From NCBI RefSeq assembly GCF_010120715.1, contig NZ_CP047591.1, positions 1,488,001 through 1,552,000 of the forward strand: DNA of 64,000 nucleotides. Reading direction: 5' to 3'. The position numbers were made by a program, and so were the translations under genes. Under the pieces are notes generated by a model. It worked only from the letters and a program-made list of their open reading frames with translations, was not told the origin of the DNA and did no database searches. The stretch comes from Aminipila terrae. Its GTDB lineage: Bacteria; Bacillota; Clostridia; Peptostreptococcales; Anaerovoracaceae. Below are positions 55,774 through 64,000 of this stretch, piece after piece. The first letter of the stretch is position 1. Every line of letters starts with the position of its first letter.

Positions 55774-56697
55774 CTAAGCCCAAATTTTCTCAGGATATAA
55801 TCCCTTATCTTTCAGTGCCTGAAGTGCATCTACAACCATTTCCTTATCTTCTTTATAGGTTACACCATACCACTTATCCGCTGATTTCAAAACTTTTACC
55901 GTTGCGGCTCCTTCTTTTATTAAATCGTCTACCGCCAGAGGCAGAAAATATTCTCCCTTCATTGGGTTTTCTATTAAAGCTTTGTCCAAAAACTTTGGAA
56001 ACCTTGCTGCCATTTCATCAATCATACTTCTGTTGAATCCCCAGAAATTCATAGACACAGGTGTGCCTTTCGGTATATTGTTCCAGGTTTTTTCCTCATC
56101 CTCTGTAAATCCGATGCTGCCATCTTCCATCCATTTTATCTTTGTTCTTTCAATGATTTCATTTAAGAAACCATCTCCTGAAGTCTGACAAACCCCTCTG
56201 GCAACGGTGCCATTTTCCGTAAGCGTATTTTCTACCTGATATCCTATCATACAGTATCTGTATTTGCTGTCATCCTGTGTATGTGCAAGGAAATCATAGA
56301 TACTTTGAAAAGCACCAGGTCCATAGTAATCATCTGCATTTATTACCGCAAAAGGCCCATCAATCATATCTCTGCAGCTTAAAACCGCATGGCATGTCCC
56401 CCATGGCTTCACCCTTCCTTCTGGAATCTGATAACCCTGGGGCAAATCGTCAAGACTTTGAAATGCGTACCGGATATTCAAGTGTTTTGCAGCACGTCCT
56501 TCCATAATCTTTTTAAAATCTTCTTCTATTTCTTTTTTTATAACACAGATAACTTCCTTAAATCCCGCCAGATATGCATCATATAAAGAAAAATCTATTA
56601 TCAGCTCTCCGCCTGAACCTACTGGATCCATCTGTTTTAATCCGCCATACCGACTGCCCATACCAGCTGCCATAATAACCAAGACTGGTTCTTTCAT
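55774..56697 (-). CDS. Sugar-phosphate nucleotidyltransferase family protein
   Basis: A 307-residue NTP-transferase-like protein. The N-terminal nucleotide loop AAGMGSRYGGLKQ and the INADDYYG metal motif identify the family (NDP-sugar pyrophosphorylases). The sugar is not known. ATG 56697 is chosen because it starts the conserved strand; the in-frame 5' extension lacks support. It is 31 bases upstream of the nucleoside hydrolase and may be co-transcribed with it. Confidence 0.82.
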   Translation of the reverse strand: MKEPVLVIMAAGMGSRYGGLKQMDPVGSGGELIIDFSLYDAYLAGFKEVICVIKKEIEEDFKKIMEGRAAKHLNIRYAFQSLDDLPQGYQIPEGRVKPWGTCHAVLSCRDMIDGPFAVINADDYYGPGAFQSIYDFLAHTQDDSKYRYCMIGYQVENTLTENGTVARGVCQTSGDGFLNEIIERTKIKWMEDGSIGFTEDEEKTWNNIPKGTPVSMNFWGFNRSMIDEMAARFPKFLDKALIENPMKGEYFLPLAVDDLIKEGAATVKVLKSADKWYGVTYKEDKEMVVDALQALKDKGLYPEKIWA

Positions 56698-56873
56698 TAT
56701 TTCACGACCTTTCAAATGTTTTATTGTAATTTTGGTGGCAAAACATGTCACTATTATTTTCCATAAGCCTTTTTATTTTATACCAAAATTCACACAATTA
56801 CAACCTTTTCAAATGTGGTGCCTATGATATAATTATATCTGATATTACTAAATTTAAAAGGAGGATGTGACAT

Positions 56874-57422
56874 ATGAAATGTACTAGTGCTGATGCTGAA
56901 AAAAGAGCAGCTTTCTTTGTTGCTGATTTAATGGCAGCTGCTGCAAGAACCGCTCCAAAGGGTTGCGGAGTGGATAATATTGAAATCATAATTCTTGATG
57001 GAGAGGAAAAAGACAAATTAGCCAGTCACATGAGAAAAATTGCTAAGGAAACAGGTGCAGAATTTTTTAATCGGGATGCTGGAAATGTAGACAACAGCCA
57101 TTGCATCGTTCTAATTGGTATCAAAGATAATCCATTGGGTCTTGAAAGCTGCGGGCTCTGTGGTTTTGAAAACTGTGGAATGATGAGAAAAGCAGGGGCC
57201 AACTGTACTTTTAATATAACAGATCTGGGCATTGCTGTAGGATCTGCCGCATCTATTGCAGGTGATAACAGAATTGATAACCGGGTATTTTATTCAGCCG
57301 GAAAAGCTGCTGTAGCCACCGGTGTATTTCCTGAAGACGTAAGAGTTGCCTACGGAATTCCCCTTTCAACAACTTCAAAAAGCATTTTCTTTGACAGAGA
57401 ACCCGGCTGCGTACTGGTTTAA
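56874..57422 (+). CDS. DUF2148 ferredoxin-domain protein
   Basis: A 182-residue protein of the DUF2148 family, common in anaerobes. A Cys cluster (CGLCGFENCGMM, about 98-109, plus Cys116) suggests an iron-sulfur site. The rest is Ala/Gly-rich alpha/beta (GIAVGSAASIAGDNRIDNRV). Function unknown; an electron-transfer or sensor role is possible. AGGAGG ribosome binding site 7-8 bases upstream; TATAAT at about 56826 may be its -10. It diverges from the nucleotidyltransferase. Confidence 0.82.
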   Translation: MKCTSADAEKRAAFFVADLMAAAARTAPKGCGVDNIEIIILDGEEKDKLASHMRKIAKETGAEFFNRDAGNVDNSHCIVLIGIKDNPLGLESCGLCGFENCGMMRKAGANCTFNITDLGIAVGSAASIAGDNRIDNRVFYSAGKAAVATGVFPEDVRVAYGIPLSTTSKSIFFDREPGCVLV

Positions 57423-57543
57423 GCAGAAAACAATTCCCAAAAATCTTTATAAAAAAATCCCTTTTTCACTTATATGCTGCCCTCTTAGCGGTAACATATT
57501 TCTCATGAATCTGGGATTTTTCTTTTCTTAATTTGTATTCTAA

Positions 57544-58356
57544 CTACTCTATGCCTATGTTCATGCTGCCCATCTTATATCCCCTCAGGTCAAGGGTAAC
57601 ATAATCAAAGCCAAGTTCTGCGAATTTTTTATAAATATCCAGTCTTCTGTTATCTTCCGTAATACTTTTAAACTCCGAAGCTTCAACCTCTATACGGGCT
57701 AAATCCCCATGGGTCCTTACCCTAAGCTGGTTATAACCTAACTCTATTAAATATTCTTCTGCCAGTTCAACTCTTTTTAACCGCTGTTCTGTCAGATTTT
57801 CTCCGTACACAAATCTGGAGGCCAGACAGGCACGTGAAGGCTTGTCCCATGTAGATAATCCCAATTCTTTGGAGATTTCTCGAATTTCTTCCTTATACAA
57901 TCCCACTGCAAATAGGGGACTTTCTACGGAAAGTTCTGCTATTGCTTTTTTCCCCGGTCTGTAATCCTTTGTATCATCCATATTTGATCCCTCTGCAACT
58001 TTTTTCATGCCCATTTCATGGCCTTTTTTTAATATTGCAGAAAATATAGCTTTCTTGCAAATATAACATCTGTTTTCAGGATTCTGGACAATGCCTTCTA
58101 CTGACAGCACATCCATCTGGATTACCTCGTATTTTATATGATGTTTTTTGACAAATTCTATTGCCTCGCAATATTCTGTTTCCGGGACAAATAAAGAGTT
58201 AGCAATGATTGCCACAGCTTTATCTTCCAGTGCTTCTTTGGCTGCATATAACAGCAGTGTGGAATCTACCCCGCCGGAAAATGCTACAGCCACGCTTCCC
58301 ATTTTTCTTAAATAATTCTTTAACTCCTCATATTTTTTAAGAGATTCTTCTTTCAT
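57544..58356 (-). CDS. larE: LarE-type ATP-dependent sacrificial sulfur transferase
   Basis: PP-loop enzyme that adds sulfur to the nickel-pincer cofactor of lactate racemase-type enzymes. The 270-residue protein has AFSGGVDSTLL (adenylation P-loop), a CYIC pair and SRACLASRF with a third Cys. Three such cysteines are known in LarE forms that carry an iron-sulfur cluster, unlike the single sacrificial Cys form. ATG 58356 is chosen for its AAGGAG site; an in-frame ATG at 58386 has none. No larB or larC is in view. Confidence 0.86.
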   Translation of the reverse strand: MKEESLKKYEELKNYLRKMGSVAVAFSGGVDSTLLLYAAKEALEDKAVAIIANSLFVPETEYCEAIEFVKKHHIKYEVIQMDVLSVEGIVQNPENRCYICKKAIFSAILKKGHEMGMKKVAEGSNMDDTKDYRPGKKAIAELSVESPLFAVGLYKEEIREISKELGLSTWDKPSRACLASRFVYGENLTEQRLKRVELAEEYLIELGYNQLRVRTHGDLARIEVEASEFKSITEDNRRLDIYKKFAELGFDYVTLDLRGYKMGSMNIGIE

Positions 58357-58525
58357 CTTTTTTTCTTTCTCCTTGTTTTTTATCATTCATCGTCTTAATA
58401 CCCATTTATCCTACTATGTTTATAGGTTTTCTTTATTATAACAGCATTATCCTTATATACCAATGACAAATTGCAGAATTGAAGCTTATATTTAAAACAA
58501 TTTTTCTTATGCTATAAAAAATAGC

Positions 58526-58553
58526 AATAACCGCATATAAAAATACGGTTATT
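58526..58553 (-). terminator. Probable terminator of idi
   Basis: AATAACCG (58526-58533) pairs with CGGTTATT (58546-58553). A T6 run follows five bases later on the minus strand, so it is of moderate strength. Confidence 0.55.
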
Positions 58554-58560
58554 TCCCCTC

Positions 58561-59099
58561 CTACTTTTTTGTTTTCAAATATTCTATAACTCTGGGTGCA
58601 GCAATTACAAACCATGGCGCAAATTTTTCAGGCCGCTCTCCCAGTTCTTTTTCTATTTCACAAAAAGTTACCCACCTCATATCTGCTACTTCATCGGGAT
58701 TAAAGTTAAACTCTCCGTTAAATTCTCCAATCATTACATGATCATACTCATGTTCATATAGGTTTTCATCAAATTGATGCTCATATTCAAAACAGAATAT
58801 TTCTTTTACCTTGCATCTTATGCCAGTCTCTTCAAAAAGCCTTTCTTCCGCATCATAAGTTATCCACTTATTTTCCACAGGGTGTGAACAACAGGTGTTT
58901 GCCCATAACCCCCCGAATGATATTTATGGAAAGCTCTTTGCTGGATTAACATTTTATCCTCATGATACAGAAATACTGAAAATGCTCTGTGAAGTAAAGG
59001 TTTCCTGTGAGCTTCTGCTTTTTTGGCTTTTCCTATGGGATTATCCTCACTATCTACTAAAATGACCTCATCCCTCAAAATATTGTTTTTGTCTATCAT
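58561..59099 (-). CDS. idi: Isopentenyl-diphosphate delta-isomerase type I, frameshifted in this sequence
   Basis: Nudix-fold enzyme that interconverts IPP and DMAPP in isoprenoid synthesis. The protein starts MIDKNNILRDEVILVDSE. The first frame ends at about residue 79; one more G in the G6 run (plus C6, 58909-58914) restores SGGLWANTCCSHP, which carries the catalytic Cys. It then joins the downstream frame with the Nudix-like EERLFEETG helix and the metal/catalytic Glu in EHEYDHVMIGEF. Total length is about 179, normal for type I. It is six bases after the PAP2 gene. Confidence 0.88.
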
Positions 59100-59105
59100 A
59101 AAATT

Positions 59106-59756
59106 CTAATCCTCTTGTATTGATTCTTTCTTTTTCTTACTCTCCAGCTTATTTAAAACCCAAATTGCTGTGGTTAATATTGCCAGTCCCAGAGACCATC
59201 CTCCTAATACATCGGTAGGATAATGTACACCTATATAAATTCTACTCACGCCTATTACTAAAAAAAGTGCTATAAATGATATCCCCAGTACTTTATGCAC
59301 AGTTTTATCCACAGCAGTGTGGAAAAGTAAATATGCAAACAATCCATAAAACACAAGGCCTGAACATGAATGTCCGCTAGGGAAACTGAATCCTCCCTGT
59401 GAAATTAAGAAGTTTTCCACAGGCGGTCTTGGTCTGTGAACAATCACTTTTATAATGGTCTGTATGGTAGCAGAACAGGAATCCGCAATTGCCAAAGGCA
59501 ATCCATATTCTATTCTGGTTTTTTTATAAAGTAATAATACAGTGCAAAATAAAATAATTGTTTTTGCATTTCCTAAATAAGTTATGTGAATTAAAATAGG
59601 ATTCAGAATCTCATTTCTACACCCAATAATTGCACTTCTTACTATTGTGTCAAAAATCAAAGGCTTCCCCTGTGCCATTGAGTTCATCACATTAAATAAT
59701 ATAAAAACGAAACATACTAAAGCTCCGATTATAATATATCTTCTATTTTTCTCCAT
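59106..59756 (-). CDS. PAP2 family membrane phosphatase
   Basis: A 216-residue membrane phosphatase, probably acting on undecaprenyl or phosphatidyl phosphates outside the membrane. The three PAP2 motifs are KVIVHRPRPP, PSGHSCSGL and SRIYIGVHYPTDVLGG. Five to six helices. ATG 59756 has AGGGAG upstream; a longer in-frame start is less likely. With idi next to it, a role in polyprenyl phosphate recycling is plausible. Confidence 0.88.
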   Translation of the reverse strand: MEKNRRYIIIGALVCFVFILFNVMNSMAQGKPLIFDTIVRSAIIGCRNEILNPILIHITYLGNAKTIILFCTVLLLYKKTRIEYGLPLAIADSCSATIQTIIKVIVHRPRPPVENFLISQGGFSFPSGHSCSGLVFYGLFAYLLFHTAVDKTVHKVLGISFIALFLVIGVSRIYIGVHYPTDVLGGWSLGLAILTTAIWVLNKLESKKKKESIQED

Positions 59757-59905
59757 AAATTCTCCCTGCCACTTTTGTAACATTATACTATATGTTTATG
59801 AAAATTAGTAATTAATATTTTGTTAATTATGTGTTATTATTAAATGATACAATTATTGTCATTAGGGCTCATTTTTAAGCCTTTTGACAGAATGGAGAAC
59901 TAAAC

Positions 59906-60646
59906 ATGAAAGTTTTGCGAAATATACCTATGGCTGTTGAATTTATGTCAGCACTGTCAGAGTTAAAAAAGCATAAAAAAAACATATATAAATACAGAGA
60001 ACTTGAGGATTATGAAAAAGAAAAAGAATATATCTTAAAAGCTACCTCTACCTGGGGAAAACGTATTGTCAACGATTTAAACATTAAAATAAACGTTATG
60101 GGCAAGGATAATCTTCCAGAAAATGGTCCTGTAGTTTTTGTGGCTAATCATCAGGGATACGGAGATATTCCTGTATGCTGTGCTGTTTTAGATAAGTTCC
60201 AGACAGGATTTATTGCTAAAAGCAGTCTGAAAAAGCTTCCCTTTTATGGAGAATGGATTCAAAATATTCGAAGTGTTATGCTTGACCGGGAGGATCCAAG
60301 AGAATCATTAAGAGCTATAGAAACCGCCATTGGTTTTATAAATCAGGGTTTTTCCATTGTAGTATTTCCAGAAGGCCACAGAAGCAAAGGCGGAGAAATG
60401 TCGGAGTTTAAAAAAGGCAGCTTAAGACTTGCTACCAAGCCAGGAGTTCCAGTTATACCTATTTCCATCGAGGGTACCTACAGACTTTTTGAAGAAAAGG
60501 GTTATATGCAGGGCAACTTTACTGTGGATTTTCTTATTCATCCAGCCATAGAAACTTCCGGACTTTCCAGAACTGAAGCTTCTAATCTGGCGGAAACAGT
60601 CCAGCAGATTGTTCAAAAAGGACTTGCTGAATTAAAAAATAAATAA
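59906..60646 (+). CDS. plsC: 1-acyl-sn-glycerol-3-phosphate acyltransferase
   Basis: Second acylation of glycerophospholipid synthesis, making phosphatidic acid. The 246-residue protein has NHQGYGDIP (the HX4D catalytic motif), SLKKLPFYG, FPEGHRSKGGEM and PVIPISIEGTYRL. AATGGAG ribosome binding site. Single-gene unit ending in a strong terminator. Confidence 0.9.
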   Translation: MKVLRNIPMAVEFMSALSELKKHKKNIYKYRELEDYEKEKEYILKATSTWGKRIVNDLNIKINVMGKDNLPENGPVVFVANHQGYGDIPVCCAVLDKFQTGFIAKSSLKKLPFYGEWIQNIRSVMLDREDPRESLRAIETAIGFINQGFSIVVFPEGHRSKGGEMSEFKKGSLRLATKPGVPVIPISIEGTYRLFEEKGYMQGNFTVDFLIHPAIETSGLSRTEASNLAETVQQIVQKGLAELKNK

Positions 60647-60652
60647 AAAATG

Positions 60653-60702
60653 ATGGGTGAAATACCAGTAAATGCAACTGTTATTTCACCCATTCTTTTT
60701 TT
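60653..60702. terminator. Bidirectional terminator between plsC and glyA
   Basis: ATGGGTGAAATA (60653-60664) pairs perfectly with TATTTCACCCAT (60682-60693). A T-run follows on the plus side and an A-run precedes on the other side. Confidence 0.85.
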
Positions 60703-60725
60703 AATAAAATAAAAAGGAATAAATT

Positions 60726-61985
60726 TTAATAAAGCGGAAAACCCTTGCAGATTTCAACAACGCCGTTTCTTATATAATCAGCTTTTGTTTCAAACTCTGT
60801 TACGGCAAGAGCAATAAATTCTGCGATTTTTTCCATTTCAGCCTCTTTCATTCCTCTTGTTGTAACGGCTGGTGTTCCAAGACGAACGCCGCTTGTTACA
60901 AACGGACTTTGAGGATCATTAGGAACTGTATTTTTATTAGCGGTTATATACACTTCATCCAATCTATGCTGAAGTTCCTTGCCTGTTATGTCAGTTTTTC
61001 TTAAGTCAACAAGCATCAAATGATTATCCGTTCCTCCAGAAACTAAATCAATTCCTTTATTAATAAGTGCATTGGCCATTGCCTTTGCATTTTTAAGAAC
61101 CTGAGTCTGGTATTCCTTAAACTCAGGCTTTAAAGCCTCACCAAAGCAGACTGCCTTTGCAGAAATTATATGCATTAAAGGGCCACCCTGAGTTCCCGGG
61201 AATATAGCTTTGTTAAGTTTATTGGCCAGCTCCTCACTATTTGTAAGAATAGCTCCACCTCTTGGTCCTCTTAATGTTTTATGAGTAGTTGTTGTTACTA
61301 CATCAGCATAAGGAACAGGACTCATATGCAATCCTGCAGCAACAAGACCCGCTATATGTGCCATATCAACAAAGAAATATGCTCCTACTTCCTTAGCAAT
61401 ATCAGCAAATAAATCAAAACGGATTTCACGAGGATAAGCAGATGCCCCGGCAATAATCATTTTAGGCTTGCATTCTTTAGCTATTCGACGAACTTCATCA
61501 TAGTTTATACAATGTGTTTCACTGTCAACGCTATATGGAACGATATTATAAAGTAAACCAGACTGGTTTACAGGGGAACCATGTGTAAGATGTCCGCCAT
61601 TATCAAGGCTCATACCTAAAACTGTATCTCCTGGCTTACAAAGTGCCTGATAAACCGCCATATTTGCCTGAGCACCTGAGTGTGGTTGAACATTAGCAAA
61701 TTTTGAACCAAATAGTTCACAAACACGGCTTATAGCAAGCTTTTCTGCGATATCTACACATTCGCATCCACCGTAATAACGTTTATCGGGATATCCTTCT
61801 GCATATTTATTGGTAAGCACCGTACCCATAGCTGCCATAACACCGGCACTCACTATGTTTTCGGATGCAATAAGCTCAATATTTCTACACTGACGATCAT
61901 ATTCCTTCTGAATTGCCTCGCCAACTTCAGTATCTATGCTTTTAATGAAATCCATATTTTCCTGAATTCTTGTTACATTTGACAT
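60726..61985 (-). CDS. glyA: Serine hydroxymethyltransferase
   Basis: PLP enzyme converting serine and tetrahydrofolate to glycine and methylene-tetrahydrofolate. The 419-residue protein has [12 protein letters not shown], the PLP-binding [15 protein letters not shown] with the active-site Lys, YYGGCECVD and the C-terminal [16 protein letters not shown] 61985 is chosen (AAGGATGG upstream); an in-frame 5' extension of 26 codons is not conserved in the family. Confidence 0.96.
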   Translation of the reverse strand: MSNVTRIQENMDFIKSIDTEVGEAIQKEYDRQCRNIELIASENIVSAGVMAAMGTVLTNKYAEGYPDKRYYGGCECVDIAEKLAISRVCELFGSKFANVQPHSGAQANMAVYQALCKPGDTVLGMSLDNGGHLTHGSPVNQSGLLYNIVPYSVDSETHCINYDEVRRIAKECKPKMIIAGASAYPREIRFDLFADIAKEVGAYFFVDMAHIAGLVAAGLHMSPVPYADVVTTTTHKTLRGPRGGAILTNSEELANKLNKAIFPGTQGGPLMHIISAKAVCFGEALKPEFKEYQTQVLKNAKAMANALINKGIDLVSGGTDNHLMLVDLRKTDITGKELQHRLDEVYITANKNTVPNDPQSPFVTSGVRLGTPAVTTRGMKEAEMEKIAEFIALAVTEFETKADYIRNGVVEICKGFPLY

Positions 61986-62097
61986 TTTAATCCATCCTTC
62001 TGTTTTAGTTTTTATAATTTCTATTAAAACAATAATATTGACCTTTTGCAACCCTTTTTTCATATTTTTTGTTTTTTGTCACAAATTTATAAACGAT

Positions 62098-62217
62098 TTA
62101 GCTAGCTAACAGCATATCTTTTATCTTTCCAATTACGGCATTTGTAATCTGTGTAACTATAGCTTTGTTTCCACTTAATTCAGAATAAAATCCTGCCTTA
62201 TCCATATCTCCATTCAT
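62098..62217 (-). CDS. Possible 39-residue small protein or gene remnant
   Basis: An ATG at 62217 opens 39 codons ending in TAA at 62098-62100 (start MNGDMDKAGFYSEL, end GKIKDMLLAS). The composition is protein-like and amphipathic, but no ribosome binding site is visible. It lies between glyA and the small membrane protein. It could be the tail of a lost gene. Confidence 0.25.
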   Translation of the reverse strand: MNGDMDKAGFYSELSGNKAIVTQITNAVIGKIKDMLLAS

Positions 62218-62225
62218 TGTGCTAT

Positions 62226-62468
62226 CTATATATTAAAAAAAGTAATTATGCCTATAACTACTGATAAAAAAACCAGTATAGATTTTTCCTTATATTTGAG
62301 AATTGTAATCATGGCAAGAACTAATGCTGACAAAGCTTGGACTATAATAATAAACCACATAATGGGGAAATTAAATGTGATTTTAAGCAATATAAAAATC
62401 ACAACCGTAATACCAAGGCTTGCTGCCCATCGCCCCAGTTCGGTTTCAGGCCATAAAGTAAAATCCAT
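62226..62468 (-). CDS. Small membrane protein of unknown function
   Basis: An 80-residue protein with two or three hydrophobic helices (LGITVVIFILLKITF, FIIIVQALSALVLAMITIL, ILVFLSVVIGIITFF). ATG 62468 has GGAAGG upstream; a GTG three codons earlier overlaps it. The family was not recognised with confidence (DUF2568-like in size). Confidence 0.6.
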   Translation of the reverse strand: MDFTLWPETELGRWAASLGITVVIFILLKITFNFPIMWFIIIVQALSALVLAMITILKYKEKSILVFLSVVIGIITFFNI

Positions 62469-62561
62469 AATTGTCACCTTCCAATAAAGTTATTTTACTA
62501 TTATATCCCATAAAAACCGTTCTCATTCTTTTCACTTTTGGGTCCCATATATCTGGCTTTT

Positions 62562-63934
62562 CTATTTTTTTAATCTATCAATAGGTATAGTAAGCCTTAC
62601 AACTGCACCAGGTTGTCCTGATTTATTATACAATTCCAAGGTCCCCCCATTGCTTTTAGCAACCGAATCTGCTATATACAGGCCAAGGCCATAATGCTCT
62701 TCGGCACGTTGTTTTTTTTCTGTATAAAATTGCTCTTTTGCATTTTTTAAAGCTTCTTCTGTAAATCCGGTTCCAAAATCCTCTATTTTCACGCAGAACT
62801 CATCATCAGAACAACTAAAATATAAATTTATCTTACTGCCAGAAAAAGAATGCTCAATAGCATTTTTTACAATATTAAGAACTGCACGCAGAAGTAAATC
62901 CTTATCAAATTTAATTACAACATTAAACTCCACTTTTTCATATAATAATATAATATTTTCTGCTTTGCACAGATTTTCACTTTCAGCAATAATCTTATTG
63001 ATAAATTCCTGCAAATTCATAGTTTCCGGCTTAGTAACTAAAACAGTATTGTTTTTAGTTACTTCAATAAGTAAATTAATATATCGTTCTATTTTATCTG
63101 AACTTTTATTTATACTATCTGCATGATGATAAATTTCTGATAAAACATTTTCCTCCTTTATCAATTCAGCATTCCCTTTAATTATTGTTAGGGGAGTTTT
63201 AATGTCATGTGCTAATGCTGCAATATGAAATTTCCGTTCTTGTTCTGCTTCCCACTGTTTTTTTAAAGACTGTGATAAAGCCGTTTTCATATGGTCAAGG
63301 GAGAATATAACATCATTAAATTCTTTAACCTTACTATATTTAATTTCAAAACTTAATTCCCTTTTCTGAATTTGTTCTACTTGTTCCAGTAATGGTCTTA
63401 GTTCCTTTTTTAATTTTTTTCCAAAAGATAAGGAAGATAAAATTAAAATAGTAATGAAAAATATAATAAAGGAAATGAGAATTATAGCTTCCAGGTTTGG
63501 AAAAAGCTTATGCCAAAAATGCGACGCAAAGTGTGCCTTTACATCATAATTAACAATACAGTATCCATTTTTTCGTTCAACACAAAAATATTGTTTTTCA
63601 GCTGACTTAGGATTTTTTAAATATATTACCGCATCTTTTTTTGATTCTTCATCTAAATTTCCACTCAAATATTTTTTATCATGATCAAATAATCCATAGG
63701 TACAGGTGAAGGGGATCAGCTTTTCATCAAAAGGTTCACTTTTTGACATAACCTCATAGTTCTGTTCCAGCATATGGGCAGAATAATCAGCTCGTAATAT
63801 AATACCACTATTTAAACCAATCCCAAACAAAATACATATGTAAAAATCAACATTAAAATGTAAATTCCGCATAATATAAGCTGTTTTAAAAAAAGCCAGA
63901 ATAGAGTATTTTGTTTATTTCTCTTTAATTCCAT
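62562..63934 (-). CDS. Sensor histidine kinase, frameshifted in this sequence
   Basis: Membrane histidine kinase of about 457 residues. ATG 63934 overlaps the stop region of the regulator gene upstream. TM1 (LFLKQLILCGIYILMLIF) leads to an extracellular domain of about 100 residues, TM2 (LEAIILISFIIFFITILIL), the phospho-acceptor HIAALAHDIKTPLTIIKGNA, and ATPase motifs NIVKNAIEHS, EDFGTGF and HYGLGLYIA. The first frame stops after about 40 codons; one more base at the TTT/GG run (plus 63814-63818) joins LGLVLNSGIILRADY. Histidine-box HDIKTPL and the short sensor point to the BceS/YxdK-like or bacitracin-type group only loosely; the signal is unknown. Confidence 0.8.
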
Positions 63935-64000
63935 TTATACCCTATCCCCCAGACTGTCTCTATAGGATTTACACCTTTTTTGGAAAGCTTTGCCCTTATA
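63925..64000 (-). CDS. Partial response regulator, C-terminal end
   Basis: The last 24 codons of an OmpR-family regulator enter from the right edge. The winged-helix end IRAKLSKKGVNPIETVWGIG followed by YKWN is typical. The TAA lies inside the first codons of the partner kinase, so the two are translationally coupled. Confidence 0.75.
   Translation of the reverse strand, partial: IRAKLSKKGVNPIETVWGIGYKWN

Overview
The window is AT-rich DNA from what looks like an endospore-forming, anaerobic member of the Clostridia. The grounds are yabP and yabQ sporulation genes next to a divIC-like gene, a rubrerythrin/rubredoxin oxygen-defence pair, WalRK signalling, strong AGGAGG-type ribosome binding sites, and the Firmicute replication/ribosomal cluster rpsF-ssb-rpsR-DUF2232-gdpP-rplI-dnaB-dnaD. 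No CRISPR array, rRNA, tRNA, prophage or insertion sequence was recognised. Species is not assigned.

Layout. (1) 1-8630: the edge of a divergent gene, then a sigma-A promoter, a 36-residue leader peptide extremely rich in Tyr/Phe, a strong hairpin terminator, and an operon holding almost the whole chorismate and Phe/Tyr pathway (aroF, tyrA, aroB, aroA, aroC, pheA, aroE, aroD). Shikimate kinase lies apart at 11.9-12.4 kb on the other strand. The leader looks like a ribosome-mediated attenuator sensing charged tRNA-Tyr and tRNA-Phe. (2) 8.6-13.5 kb: a MutS2-like ATPase, aroK with two partners, ridA, a YbaK-type deacylase. (3) 13.5-22 kb, minus strand: two tandem paralogues of an unrecognised membrane-anchored family, two acetyltransferases, an LtaS-like sulfatase, rsmA, rnmV, divIC-like, yabQ, yabP. 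(4) 22-24.6 kb: a tandem duplication of an unrecognised gene, the second copy decayed, each with a sigma-D-like promoter, plus a lipoprotein. (5) 24.9-37.9 kb: walRK, a chemoreceptor, an intracellular subtilase, a MerR regulator, an M20 dipeptidase with an NhaC-type antiporter, rubrerythrin/Hrb, a MATE pump. (6) 37.9-47.7 kb: uridine kinase, an M23 peptidase, and the replication/ribosomal cluster, in which the DnaC-like helicase loader has lost its ATPase domain. (7) 47.7-56.7 kb: a nucleoside uptake and breakdown cluster (ribokinase-like kinase, NupQ/P/O/N-type ABC transporter, two-domain class II aldolase, nucleoside hydrolase) with a perfect palindrome just downstream of the transporter promoter. 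(8) 56.9-64 kb: DUF2148 protein, LarE, Idi, PAP2, PlsC, GlyA, and a two-component system cut by the window edge.

An important caveat: eleven genes (pheA, mutS2-like, ltaS-like, walK, the chemoreceptor, the subtilase, the M20 peptidase, dnaD, idi, the last histidine kinase and the second duplicated gene) are each broken by exactly one missing base in a run of the same base, and adding one base restores a normal family sequence in every case. This one-sided pattern fits homopolymer under-calling in the sequence data better than biological decay, so those genes are described here as single genes with a frameshift.
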